Below are positions 30,991 to 43,039 of a stretch of DNA of 64,000 nt, piece by piece (position 1 is the stretch's first letter; every line of letters starts with the position of its first letter). Position numbers and translations under genes: made by a program. Under the pieces are notes generated by a model that worked only from the letters and a program-made list of their open reading frames with translations, was not told where the DNA came from and made no database searches. The stretch spans positions 29,111,319 through 29,175,318 of the forward strand of contig NC_037591.1 in the NCBI RefSeq assembly GCF_003073045.1. Reading direction: 5' to 3'. This DNA comes from Pomacea canaliculata. Its lineage: Eukaryota > Mollusca > Gastropoda > Architaenioglossa > Ampullariidae.

Positions 30991-33900
30991 CTGTTGACGC
31001 AGAGCAAAATGGGTGTAAAAAAATAAAATCCGCAAGGAATAAAAATTACGTCGATTAAAAAAAAAGATGTTTCATCTCAAAAGCTACTTGCTCTCAAGGA
31101 ATTTCGCCTGTTACAATAACTGTAGTAACCAGCTTTATACTGACCAGCTTCCACTGAGTAGTAAGTGACGTCACGGCTCCCACAATAACCCTGGCACATG
31201 CTTCTGGCAGCTGCTGACACACCGGAAGTGTTACTCATCTCCACGGCTGCGACGTTGACTCTCACATCGTCATTATTATCCGCGAGCTGAACGTTGGATA
31301 GCTGCGTACAGAAAAAATCTGGTCGAAGTTGGTGATAGAAAAACAGCGTGTCAAGGTCCATCACAGCACAACAACGTGTCAACAACGTGTCAACAAAGTC
31401 GACGGTGTATGGAGTAGGGGAAGCATGTCAGGTTCGACAAAATGATAAGTACAAGCTAAGGCCAATGGTTTTAGGGAACAAACATGCGAACGTTAGAACA
31501 ACGTTCTCGTCGTCTGACAGTTCTGAAAGCGTTGGGCGTTGCGTGTTCTTTCCAGTTCTTTTCGAGAAGAAATAGAAACCCACATGCGTCAGGAGCGGAT
31601 TTCTTGAGCATTTTATTCAATCTTCTTGTCTATCCGTAGATTGATTTGCCTTGTATACGCTTTAACTACTTCTATTCAGCCTTAAATTTTTTTAAGTTAT
31701 GTATTCACCAGATTTAACTGTGGTTTTTTGGGGCATAAGTAAATGTAAAAAATCTACCATAGTATCTCTTTTAAGCAAACCTCTATCGATAAATCTCATT
31801 CATACAGTCGTGGACTGGGTAAGCAAGTATACTTTAGCAATGTCAACTGTAATTTTGCTTTTAAATTTCTTGTGTGCAAATAAAGCTTCCCCCAAAAACT
31901 ATTATTGTATGGAAAACCATTAATCAATTGTTTAGTAATTTAAGACAAGTAGGCATGCATTATTTTAGCCCATGAACTTTATTCTAGTTTTTTAAGATGT
32001 GTGACTCTAAACGAGTTATCTACCCAAAGTGACTTACATTCAGACCCCGCAGTGACGACAGCAGGTCATCGTAGGTGTCCACGTCGGGTGTTAAGATAAC
32101 GCACAAAGATCTCCTACGAGCGAAGACGCCATAGGCCACGATCTGTACACACAAAACACACACACACACACACGTGTTTACAAACACTCAATATGTATAC
32201 AAAAATTGTCTTTGATGCGAGCACTTTCCCACGCGCTCGCACACACACACACACACTGTGTTTAACCTGGAATGATCATAATAATAATTCAAGAACGTTC
32301 ATTTACAATGTTCCATCTTCACGGCTCATTCAAAAACTGGTAGTGACGATCAGGTAAGCGTAGGATAAGTGTAATACTTTAGGAATTTTCAAAAAAACTG
32401 AGAGAGACACGGAGTAGTCGTAGAGAATCTTGATGGGTCCTTGGCCCATCGGTCTGTTACCGCGAAGTCTGGACCACTTGTACACGGTGTTGTTGCCAGC
32501 TGGGGCAAAAGCCTCCACTTCCTCTGTTCGCAGAAGTCCATTTTCTTGGGTACTTGACACAGTCCATAAGAAGTATTCGCCTCGGGGATTGTCTCGAGTC
32601 TGAAAGTTGACATAATAAATGTTAGAGCACGTTTCGCTGCTACGTAGTGTGTTCAGTGAGATTCAATGATAAGAGCAGCACGAGCAGCAAATGCTCTGGC
32701 GTGTTATAAGGTAGTGGAGAGAAGAGGGGAAAGAAGATAAAAAAAAAAAAAAAAAGGAGGAGACAGTCAGATACTAAAGATATTCACGAAAGAGGAAATA
32801 TTACGAAGAAAGAAGACGAAGACAGCAACTTATCCTGTCATGTATATATACATATATCTGAGCTACTCTTGTCTAGTTTCTGTAATGAAGTGTTAGTGCA
32901 GCCCTGACTGAGCAAGGCACGCGCTTGTGGATTGCCCAAAGGTGAGCCAGAATCTTCATCCGTCAACGGTTAGTCAAGACGTTTCATGGTTATAAGCAGG
33001 GTTGTCCAGAGTTATAAGCAGGGTTGTCCATGGGACATATTTTTCTATCCCATCCCATCCCATCCCATGGCAATTTATGCCTGTCCCATCCCATCCCATC
33101 CCATGGGACGTTTCCCATGGTAGTAACATTCCTATGGACAACACTGCGCATTGCACACATGTTAACAAAGTCATGGCATAATGAAACTGGAATAAAAAAG
33201 TATTTTTCCTGTGCTTAAAAAGTCTGACAATGCAAATTTCAGCATCGACTACCATGGGAAATACAAATGTGTGCTGTCCCATCCCATCCCATCCCATGGG
33301 ACGTTTCCCATGGGATTCCCATGGGATTCCCATTCCTATGGACAACACTGAGTGTTTCGCCATTCTTGAGTAACAACATACTTTTTAAATAGTCCGTTCC
33401 GGTTGACTAAATGGATATCTAAAGCCTAATGTCAAGTTGTATGAATGGCGGCTTTCAAGGGAGGGTATAAGAGGGTGGGGGAATGTTTGGAGGAGGGTGA
33501 AGACTAGTATGAATTGATTAGTTTGCTTTGGCGGCCAGTGCCCTTGAGGATGTTTTCTCTTTAAAGATTTTTTTATATGTGTATGAAGTCTATGGTGATG
33601 GTAGAAGTATCTTTCTTTGTGTGCGTGCGTGCGTGCGAGTGGATTTATTCCTAGATGCTGTGTTGTGATTCGTATGTATAGAGCTTTTAGAGTATATGTT
33701 TATTGTAGTCAGTTTTAATTTATTGTTTGCTTATAATTAATGTTCTAAGATGTGTAATTACAGCGACAGATTCTCAACCCTTGCTAGAGCTATCATGAAG
33801 AAATAACGAATCAATCAATAAAAAACTGCATACAGGAACGCAAGAATAACACGCGCACACACGTAAGGTCACGTACAGACATATATAGTGTCGATAGGAA

Positions 33901-35054
33901 GTCTACACATTCAAGGGAAACAACCACTGCATTTGCACTTTGCAAGACTTACATTTCCTTGTCACGAGTTACTTCCCGTATACCGTTCGTTCTAACAGCT
34001 GGCCATTGAAGCCAGGGTCTCGAGCGCCGGATAGAAGGATCAGATGTGAAACAGGGACATTCCTGCAAGAACTAAGAGACCCCACAGTGTGGCTTACAGG
34101 TCCTGTTAACACTGTAAACACTTCTCGTGATGTGGAGACCAGCTCAGATGCCTTGGAAGTCACTTCACAATCATCGCTGATGTCCTCCTCTATAGTTTGT
34201 AAAGAACTAGACTCTCAACGAACAGTTAAGGGGAGATAATATACAACTTTTGAACAAATCCCACCCCTTGCTTCTCCCAAACACCCAAACCAGATTTGTA
34301 TAAAATACTCTTGATATGACACACTCAAATAGTTTTTACATAAGAACTATTAATGATTGTGTAGGCCTCTTTGGGCACTTGATTTTCTTATACATAAAGA
34401 ACATAGAGCGAAATTTTATAAATGTAACATTAATAACAATAATGCCTGGAGAATCGACTACCGTGATGTTCTTTGCCATTATTAATATCAAAGTTCCATC
34501 CTCCAATTAATCTTTTCGTTTAAAAAGAGCTTTTGTACTTTATTGCAGATGCTTACTTAGGATATAGTATATATATATGCTATACAGTTGTAATTACGTA
34601 GTTTATCTCTCTCTTTCTTATACTGTGGCTTTTGATCTTGCACTTGCGATGATGATGATGATGATGATGATGCCGTCATCTCCACCATCACATAGTATCC
34701 ACATGATTAGTAGACAAAAAAGCGCTTAGACACTCACATGCAACAGTGGCGTAGGAATATTGCATACTGTCGATTTATGTGACTAAAAGCTCTTAGCAGA
34801 CGATTTTTTCCAGTTAACTACTAAAACGAGGCTTGATACTACAAATCTTCCGGTTTAGTCACATTCTTTGTTTAGGCTCGCAGAGACTAACAGCGGAGAA
34901 CTTCGCAAGAGGGCGTTGGTGTCTTGGCAGACAGACAGCAGTCCACTTATACACGTCCACAGACTGACAGGTAGAGAGAGAAGCTATAGGGCACCATAAC
35001 ACTTACCTCCCCTTTAGTCAAAATGGTTGCCGCCGTCCGGTGCTTGCATTTAAT
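30761..35054 (-). CDS. unrecognised multi-exon gene (at least four terminal exons), acidic/Arg-rich C-terminus
   Basis: Exons 32599-32411, 32142-32038, 31301-31088 and 30990-30761 join in phase (0, 0, 1) to a TGA. A 48-nt candidate upstream exon, 35054-35007 (donor GGGGAG|GTAAGT, phase 0, IKCKHRTAATILTKGE), also fits. Read in order: TRDNPRGEYFLWTVSSTQEN, NNTVYKWSRLRGNRPMGQGP, then VAYGVFARRRSLCVILTPDV, a segment with three clustered cysteines (MCQGYCGS and SYC), then SPDDDDDDDDEPTDTPPAPV and an Arg/Gln-rich end RRQGRFQWRE. No signal peptide or family was identified and the 5' end is not found. The donor at 31088 (AGCAA|GTAGCT) is weak, with GTCAGT near 31130 an alternative in the same phase. 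The candidate exon at 35 kb lies outside the composite block; if real, it complicates the insertion story. Confidence 0.55.
31088..31301 (-). CDS. unrecognised gene, exon LSNVQLADNNDDV...
   Basis: Acceptor TGTACGCAG, phase 0 in. The frame stays open for 74 codons. The donor is uncertain (31088 or about 31130), both phase 1. Confidence 0.55.
32038..32142 (-). CDS. unrecognised gene, exon IVAYGVFARRRSLC...
   Basis: Acceptor TGTGTACAG, donor CTGAAT|GTAAGT (strong), 35 codons, phase 0 both sides. Confidence 0.65.
32411..32599 (-). CDS. unrecognised gene, exon TRDNPRGEYFLW...
   Basis: Acceptor CAACTTTCAG, donor TACTCC|GTGTCT, 63 codons, phase 0 both sides. One possible N-glycosylation site (NNT). 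Confidence 0.6.
32989..33029. repeat. 22-bp tandem duplication of the left end of element X
   Basis: GTTATAAGCAGGGTTGTCC followed by AGA is repeated directly (32989-33010 then 33011 on). This places an extra 11-bp X end plus target outside copy 2, a possible aborted-transposition or repair scar. Confidence 0.75.
33019..33350. mobile_element. TIR element X, copy 2
   Basis: Same ends and interior as 25554-25894, same orientation, minus about 24 bp in the middle and with an extra CCCATGGGATT unit. Left flank GTTATAAG (33011-33018), right flank AGTGTTTC (33351-33358). Confidence 0.85.
33439..34244. repeat. segmental duplication copy B, block 2 (partner 13577-14603)
   Basis: Lacks the hAT MITE of copy A (empty AACTAGAC site near 34205). 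Includes a short TGCG run near 33626. Confidence 0.92.
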
Positions 35055-36281
35055 CTGATTCATATGCTTTGTGTAAAAAATTCTTGCTGTCATTATCGAA
35101 CCAGTATTTTAACAGATTGTTTAAAGGTAGTTTTATTATTTTTATTATTTGCGTTCGCCATCTCTATCAGCAATTTGCAGGACTAGTCACGAAAACTGGG
35201 AGGCATTAATCCCTACAACCTATATTTTCCTCGAGAACAATTGTAACATTAGCTGCTAAAGGGTCCCAAAACCAAACAATTACTTTGTCTATCCGAGAAA
35301 TCAAAAGACTAGTATACCCAAAGGTCTCGATGTAATTTTTTCAACTGAAAGTGAAACCTAATAATGTGATTTACTGTCATTACATGTTTGTGCGTTGAAT
35401 AACCCTGCCTCGAGAAAAAAAACTTCATTTAGGGACAAAAGTATTCACTTGTGACATTTTCTTTTTCTTTCTTTTTTTAAAAAATATTTTCTGTGTTAAA
35501 GGTTGCGAGACATTTATGCGTTGTCATCGAATTCCGATGTAGTTGCCACGTTGTGCCGCCGGCACCGTTGTGCAAACAATGGCTTGTGTAGGCGTATATA
35601 TGTCAACGGTAAATCTTGATGATCATAGGGCAAGGAGCTTCTTCAGAACAATGGCTGTTTAGTCCCATGCATGAGCGATTTCATTTAGTGGAGCGTATAA
35701 ATTCAGATATTTTAGTAGCTTCCAGTAAGCAGAAATATTAACAGAGTTTGCCGTGAACCTTTTCTGTGTCCTGGTTTTTCCAAGTCTCAAAAAGCTTGGT
35801 TATGAGAACAGTTAAAATGAAAGGCAAACAAGGCCAGGTTTTATTGATGGTGTGTTAATGAAGAGCTTACAGACTATAGGTATAAAACAGCACTAAAAGT
35901 TGGATTCGGAGTCAAGAAAATTTGGGTCCGCGAGACACTAAGAAATATATGATTATCATCTGCGCAAATATCAATCGTCTTCGACCACTATCTGTCAATC
36001 CTGTTTTTGCTTTCACAGAATCAGTAGTATTTTATAAATGTTGTCACTTGTAGAATTAAAGTCTAGTATCCATAATGCCTTAAAGGTCTGTTTAACCTGA
36101 TTCATTCTGTAAAACATTAGACAATATGTGGCAATATTTATATGACGGTCATATAAAGCATTCGACAAAGATTGCCACAGACAGTATGTATTTGGTAATA
36201 ATTAAGCATTGTAAGAAAGATGACGATGAGTTGAAAGAGATGTTGATACGCTAATCGTGTTATAATATCATCATCATCGTC

Positions 36282-36312
<31 letters not shown>

Positions 36313-36615
36313 CCACCACCGTCGTCGTTAGAAGTAGAAGCAAATTATCCAGTCGCTTAGTTGATGAAATGCTTTAGTCTGATAAGTGATGAAATTTATG
36401 TGTCCGGATTCTATTCCCACCTTCCCTTCCATCTCTCGGTAAAAGAAAATGTGTGTGTGTGGTGGTGTTGGGGGGAGGGCGTATTTCTAGGGGCTATTTA
36501 TTAAATCCACCCCGACTGCTCGATCCAAATAGCATTTCACACCAGTACTCAGAAAGAGAGAGTGAGGCGTTCACAACAACTGTTGTCTTTGTCTCCCCTT
36601 GACTGAAAAAGGCTA
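34245..36615. other. copy B-specific stretch
   Basis: Holds (GAT)n at 34647-34672, (CGT)n/(AGT)n at 36274-36311 and the candidate 48-nt exon at 35007-35054. No other supported gene. Confidence 0.5.
34647..34672. repeat. (GAT)n microsatellite
   Basis: Eight or more GAT units. Confidence 0.9.
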
Positions 36616-37400
36616 GTGTCGATTTTATACTCTGTTGTCCATTGATCTGGTCCTTGAGTTCACCGAGCGCTGACAGCCTGTCAGGCAAAATAGCGAAGAC
36701 ATCATCCGGGTAACGTCGAGTTCCTTTGCCTCTTTCCACGTGTGTGTGAGAGTGAGAGAGAGAAAAATGATTGTTTGTGAGAGAGAGAGAAGCGAGTGCT
36801 TGTGTGAGAGAGAAAGGAGGGAAGCTTGGTTGTGTTTGTGAGAGAGAGAGAGAAGCGAGTGTTTATGTTTACTAACGCTCACTTTGCATCCAATACAATC
36901 CCCAGGACGACACATCAAACAAAGGCATGAACTAGATGAACTCCACATTTTTATTTCTTCCAGCACATCTCAGTTTTTGGTTACATTCCCGAAACTATAT
37001 TCCGTATCCAAGTTTTTAATCGTCACTTTGGTGTGTACGTCACGTGACGCCTCTTGCCCTATCCGTGGGCACGTCACATGGCGCTTTCCCTTTTTGTCAC
37101 GAGCCAGGGAGCCGCCGGGCACACCTTCCACAAACATAGGGACATTCCACCTGTCGACACAACACAAGTTTGTTATCAAATGACAGATGAATGGGCAAAG
37201 GCTACCAGCGACTGGATTGCAAAATGAACAGAAAGACAACGAGTAGAAAACTAAGAACCGCAGACAGGAACACTGTTCACAGCAACAATCTTAGGACTGA
37301 GTAAAAATGGTGCTGTTCCAATCCTTACATTTTAAAAGAACGAAAAATATGAATAAATGAACGGAATAAAAAAAGAGTCGTTTACCATGTTAAAATCTCT

Positions 37401-37463
<63 letters not shown>

Positions 37464-37579
37464 GGAGTGTATTTTAGGAATTGCAGTAAAGCCAGTTTAC
37501 CTGCGATTTGGTGATGAAAGGTAAGCTTGAACAGAAACCTATGACAGCTGTATGTTAACTAAATCACACACACACACAA
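36616..37579. repeat. segmental duplication copy B, block 3 (partner 15762-16679)
   Basis: Same order as copy A, with a greatly expanded (GT)n at 37407-37462. Confidence 0.9.
37407..37462. repeat. (GT)n microsatellite, expanded in copy B
   Basis: About 28 GT units against about 10 at the copy A equivalent (16540-16560). Confidence 0.95.
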
Positions 37580-39899
37580 ATAAACACAAACCACCCATTA
37601 GCACACATGTCTTTGCTCAATATTTATTTGTTAAGAGGCTAATTATATTTTCAACACTTCTTTATTCCTTCTCTTCGCTTTTTCTATTTAATTTTGAAGG
37701 GTTTCTGTGTGATCAACTCGCAGTATTGCAGCAATCCGTCCTGACAAACTTAACAAGTTCAATACTAGTTCCTAGCTACCAGCAGCTCACCTGATTCTAC
37801 AAAGCAACAGCTCTTAGCTTTATTGACTCTTTGATTATGTTGTCGCCATTGTCATGACAGTGTGTTGAGCGATTTCTCAATAGGCACATGCACACACAAC
37901 ACAACGAATAACCAGATTCCCGTTGAGTCCGAAACAGGAATGTAAATTAGTGCTTAAAAGATAAACTTCTGATCGATATATTGACGACAGTTGGTGATTG
38001 TAATTATTTTAGACATTTAAGTCTGCTTTAGCATTTTCTATTATCTGAGCAAGGTCACACCGGTTAATTTTCTTTCTTAATTATCTTTATTCGAAGGAAC
38101 AATGCCAAAGGCGAAATTAAAAAAAAAATAAATAGGAAAGAAATAATGATCTTCTTCTGAGTTTTGCCTCTTTCTCTTTGTTTGTTTGTTTGTAGTATCT
38201 TCTAAAACAACATTGTTGAGGTCAGGAGCAACAAAACCAGATGATGTCGTCGAGAGATTGTTCTTCGACCAAAGAAACCCGTGGCCATAATATTATGACC
38301 TCTAGGTTCACTTCGACTAGCGACTTTGTTGAGAGAATGTCAAAAAGCCGCCAGGGAAGAAGCCAATGAGCTAATTCGGCACAAACACGTGACGATAGCT
38401 GCGTGAGTTTTATCCACGAGCCTTTTGTGTTGTCCTCAGTCTCTGATCACAAAAAAAGACATCTGTCTGTGTGGCAATGCCGAGCAGGTGTCCTGGGGCT
38501 CCTGTGCACGTGCAGCCCTGGTGTTTGCATTTTGTACATCACGTCGTTGCGGTCTCTCCCTGGTTCTGCTGGGCCTCACTAGTCTGATTGCTCGAGCTGT
38601 CAGGCAAGAAAAAGGTCTGGAATTCCTCCCAAGAATAACGCAAGGGCAAAGTTTAACGAACATGTTATTTGTCCTCCCGCACAAGGTAAAGTTTAGCTGC
38701 GTGTTATTAGGAGCTGGCAATGGACTCAAGTTGCTCGGCGGCACCTTTAACCCACAAGGGTCGAACATCATAGCTGAAAACTGAGAAAAAAAGTTGACTG
38801 TCGTTTTTTTTTTTCAGTGTTGGTTGGTTAAAACTAGGTTTGATCAGGAGACTTCCTGATTATTATTCTTTTTATAGTTCCTGCCCTTTACCTTTCCTTC
38901 TGTTTGCATCTATTTCTTCCAATGACGTCTGTACCACTAAGACCTGCCTTTTTATTTTAATTTTCTCTATAGTCTTTTATTTATTTATTTATTTTTATTC
39001 GTGTTCAGTTTACATTTTCTGATTCTTATCGATCCGTCTGGTTTTTTTCTGTCAGTTTGTCAGAGTGGTTTTTGTTTTTTTTCTAACTGTCCATGAACTT
39101 ATTTGCACGTTGTGTGCACGTGTAAGTTTTCCCAACAACTCTTTTGTCACTTTTGTCCCTGGAGAGTTCATATTGCTTACAGAGAATAAGGAGATTTATT
39201 TTCTTCCATTAATTTCTTCTTTCATTCTATCCCGCATCAACAAAAAAGCGTAAGATGCACATTGACCTATGAACTACATTTGTTCTCCAGGTGTCATGGC
39301 GCTAGGCTTGTGGACTGCAGGTACTCGCCGCCGTCTTGTTTGTTCTTCAAACACTGCACACTAGGGCAGGTGTCGAGAAAGCAGTTCATCGAAGACTTAG
39401 CACGAAATAGTGTGTTGGCGGGCTTTGATCTGCCCCACCTGCGATTGTGAAACCTTGAACAGCACTAGGGTTTGTTAGACAAGGCTAACGGCACCTACGC
39501 AATCAGTTCGAAACCGAACACCGACCCATTTTGTTGTGATGCTGGGAGAGACGGAGTTATTTCGAAACAGAACACTAGTACATTTGTAATACTTTCAGGA
39601 ACTGATTGCGGCATTTTGAAAAAAAAATTCTAGAAGGTTAGCAGTTGCTTTAGTCATATTAAAACAGAATCTTATCACAGCTGTCATGCCCTTCTTGGTA
39701 ATGGCCAATGGCATCCTTTTGAAACAGGTCCCTGGCATAGTTTTAGTTTCTTTTAGGCATAGACTCTGTTCTTTAAGAATGGAAGCTTAGTGAAGAGTCA
39801 CGTGGAATGGAATGTGCAGTGTCGTCTTAAGAAGTTTCAGTAATGATGACTGGCAAATGTTGCACACAGGTTGGTGCTCAAGTCTTAACATTCCAGTAA
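37580..39899. other. 2.3-kb copy B-specific stretch, no gene recognised
   Basis: A plus-strand ORF (38425-38784) follows a good acceptor (TTGTCCTCAG) but has no family match and no donor or partner exon. CpG and GC content are slightly raised at 38470-38600. Not called as a gene. Confidence 0.4.
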
Positions 39900-40791
39900 T
39901 GATGTAATAATTAGGATTTTAATGGGCGACTGAAAAGAACCTTGGAGGTGTCTGTGTCGTCTGCACTTTTGGAGCATGATCTAAGTTTCCGTACCCTAGG
40001 AGAGGAAGTTCATGTGCCTAAGGTTCATGTGAATCAGACGCATGAGCAACTATTGGGAAAGAGAGTACAACAGCTTAACGCTCCTTCATCAGGATGAAAT
40101 CCCAACCGTCTATTCAAAACTAATCGATTAAAGAGACACGATGACGGGACTACAAACAGACAAACAGGAAAACAGAAAGACAAAACACGGACTGACAAAC
40201 ACGAAGACACAGACAGACGTCCAGCCAGACAGGTATACAAACAGAATTACGAAAGAAAAGAAAGAGAATGTGGAAATGTCACAAGAGGGGGCGGGAGAGA
40301 AAGACAAGCAAATCTGAAAAGACTTTTTTTCTGGTGATGCTTGATATTTGCCCTGAACAGGTCCTGCAAAAATAAGAAAAGGAAAAAAAAAAAAAAAAGA
40401 AGAAAACTGTAAACTCAAACAGCGGGCATGAAGGCAATGGTATGATACGTACTACCTGAGCGGCTTTGCACGGCCGAGCGGTATCGCTTCTGTGGAGTAA
40501 AGGGAAGGTCTTGGTCAAGTTCTCTCTCCTTGTCCAGAAGCTCTGACCGCAGCCTAAACTTTTCTGAAGCGTCCAGCAACCGAGCGAGAAGTAAGGACCT
40601 CTGTTGAGAAAAAAAAAATTGTATTGTAAATCAATGTACACATCAGCAGCCCCTCTTGAAATCGTTACAAACCACTTAAGTTGCAATATATAAAAAAAAA
40701 AATCGTATACAGATGTAAACTCGTTCCTTTGTCAGCATTCTCACTTTGTATCAGACATCTTTCTTCCGAGAGAGAGTTTACGAGACAAACA
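39900..40791. repeat. segmental duplication copy B, block 4 (partner 16926-17822)
   Basis: Carries the duplicated neuropeptide exons 2 and 3. Confidence 0.92.
40128..40600 (-). pseudogene. duplicated neuropeptide-like exons 2-3, probably non-functional
   Basis: Exon 2 copy 40600-40453 keeps its acceptor, donor and frame but changes the processing site GKKR to DKER, so amidation and dibasic cleavage are lost. It also has F-to-L, L-to-F, S-to-P and Q-to-R changes and a 6-nt deletion. Exon 3 copy starts at 40363 and has a 1-nt insertion that shifts the tail into a different frame (stop near 40128). No first exon, signal peptide or promoter matching 20948-21835 was found to the right. It could still be transcribed from an unknown upstream exon. 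Confidence 0.65.
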
Positions 40792-41501
40792 TGGAAAAAA
40801 TTGTGAATAAGTGACTCCGCTCTTTGTCGACAAACCTAGTTTCGTGGCTGTAAAACGAAGAAGTTTTCAAGAAAACAGAATACAAAAATTTAAGGTTTAA
40901 ACGGGGAGATACAGTCGCCACCGATAGAAGAAAAGACAAGTATTTGGGTTTATTGTCTGCTTGGTAACTTGAGACAGCATCAAGGCGATAGATTAACAGA
41001 AAGAAACCAAAACTGCTGCCGTCTGGTCAGTGCAGGATGCAGACATGTTGATGTGTTTAAGATGTAACTTGTTTTTTCAATACCATAAACATGTTAACAA
41101 TCACTAAGAAGATGTTTAAATCACAGTGAATGAGTGGTCAATGCATGGTTTACGTTTTTCATCTTTAAATCATGCAGACAGACAGAAAAACAAAGAGATA
41201 CAGACATGAGTGATAACGTTAATCTTTTTCTTTGTCCTCTCAAGTATTTCAGTCAGACGAAAGATTTAAAACAGCAGATGGCAAGGCAATTACAGATATG
41301 ATCTACAGACTGGAAAATTGAAAGGAGAGAAGAGAAGTGGGAGTAAAAATGTGACCAATGAAGCTTATTACACAAAGATAAAAAGGTAAAGAGCTCGTCT
41401 AGCAGTTTAAATACGTTGAGGTGTTTGTGTCAGATGCAGAGTTAGAGAGAAGAATGAAAGAGGATGTGTGGGAAAAAGAAAAGACAGAAAAGCTAGTTTC
41501 G
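40792..41501. other. 710-bp stretch present only in copy B
   Basis: Interrupts the duplication between blocks 4 and 5. No TIR, TSD or gene seen; it may instead have been lost from copy A. Confidence 0.5.
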
Positions 41502-42776
41502 CTAAAACAATTATTTGAAGGATGGTGGGACACAATATGTCTGCTTATTAGAGCGTATGAAGCGTTTATCACCCGACTACGAACTAGACAGCTGTTATGT
41601 CTGAAAACCGAGTCGATGAGTATTATTGCCAGAAACATCAGACTTCTTTTAATAACCTTCGCAGGCATTATCATGATCTGCAAGGACAACATTTTCAAAT
41701 TTCATTGCAGTAAACCAGAGTGTCTGAGAACTAAAACCAAGTACCGAGAGGACGACAGAAGCAAATGTGGAAAACTGGACAATCGAAGCACAGATAATTT
41801 CTGGGGGGAATGAGCAGTTGAGGGAGCAGCTGATCGCATGAAATGTCATAAACATTCTCCACTGACTAGAGTCACCCAACCGTGTCTGAAGGACTCGGAA
41901 GTTAGTTTATTACACCAGTCCAGTGAGCGCAGTTACTATTGTATCAATCATCAAACCCTTGTACTGTCATGCAGCTTTACATCTTGGAGACAGTCAAGAC
42001 TGAAGTGTTTTCCATTCTTACAATTCAGTCAAAAAAGGATCATGTCCACTTGATGGACATAATGACTGAAAATAAACCTCAAATGAGGAGGAATTAGGAC
42101 ATAAATCATTGCTTAAAGATGTTTGATGTATCTAGTGGACATTTTATGTGCTGATATCAGGTAGCAGAGCGAAATGTAAAAACAGTATTACGATGACGCG
42201 AAGGACGAGTGGACGAAACAACGGTAACAGCGTAGGTGTGGAAGTTTTATGAAAAAAAGACAGACATCAATCTGACATGCAAGGCAAGACATCTGGCGAC
42301 TAAAAACAAACTTCTGCTTGGACAGGTGAGGTTCACACTTTTACCTAACTAAAACATGGTAGGAATCAATTTCTCACAGACATCTGTGGGCTTCGGACAA
42401 CACCAACAGTGTTCGTAGTGCCAGCCTTTTACACAAAAAGGTATTTTTATCCAGGTATTTATTTCTATCCTATCTAACAAACACATTCGGACCATATTAA
42501 AACAATTTCTTATATCAGATAATCCACTGCACCGAGATTCTCAAAATTTATTGAGATTTCATACAATTTTCGCTTTTATAACATTAATCTTTTTTCATTA
42601 AAATAGGAGTGCAAAAGACGGAAACACAAAAGAAGAATTTAAAAGGATCAGTTTCTCACTCGGTTTGAAATTAAACGTTTTTTTTAGATTGAAGAGATTC
42701 ACCGAGGATTGTGGAAACAAAATTCGTGTTATCAAGATTCTACCCTTAACAGCTTCATCCCTTGTCTTGTCTTGTG
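41502..42776. repeat. segmental duplication copy B, block 5 (partner 17824-19077)
   Basis: Ends where CTTAACAGCTTCATC diverges. Shared plus-strand ORF (41421-41813) is judged non-coding. Confidence 0.92.
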
Positions 42777-43039
42777 CATGTTGCACTGTTTTAAACTCTT
42801 TCTCTAGTCTTTCTCTTTCTCTCTCTCTCTCTGGATGTCTAATATTAAAATGAAATATTTTCCTCTTGGATTTGGTTTTCTTGAATGAACCACAATTGAA
42901 AATGTAAAAACAAATTACTTAATAATGTAAGAAAGATTAATTGTGTGTTGGGGGACATTGCTGTTCAACGCCGAGCCAGCAACTAAGGCTACATCACAGC
43001 CAGTCCTGAAACAGATGGCACGTGCAGAGAAAGAACAGC

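Larger units (their letters stand above)
25554..33350. mobile_element. 7.8-kb composite block bounded by two X elements with crossed TSDs
   Basis: The outer flanks are identical 8-mers (AGTGTTTC at 25546-25553 and 33351-33358). The inner flanks are another identical 8-mer (GTTATAAG at 25895-25902 and 33011-33018). Both X copies point the same way. This is what results when a circle carrying GTTATAAG-X-GTTATAAG recombines with a chromosomal AGTGTTTC-X-AGTGTTTC, or when two X elements move together with their contents. The block is missing from copy A. It carries the U2-like sequence and four exons of the 35054-30761 gene. Confidence 0.7.

Noticed and set aside
36744..36863. GA-rich periodic tract as a possible CRISPR-like array
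   Set aside because: Simple-sequence repeat with no regular unique spacers, in a eukaryotic genome.
38425..38784. 120-codon plus-strand ORF after a good acceptor
   Set aside because: No domain, no donor or partner exon, and an equally long antisense frame exists.
41421..41813. 130-codon plus-strand ORF shared with copy A (17762-18067)
   Set aside because: Conserved only because of the duplication; differences are mostly amino-acid changing and starts differ.
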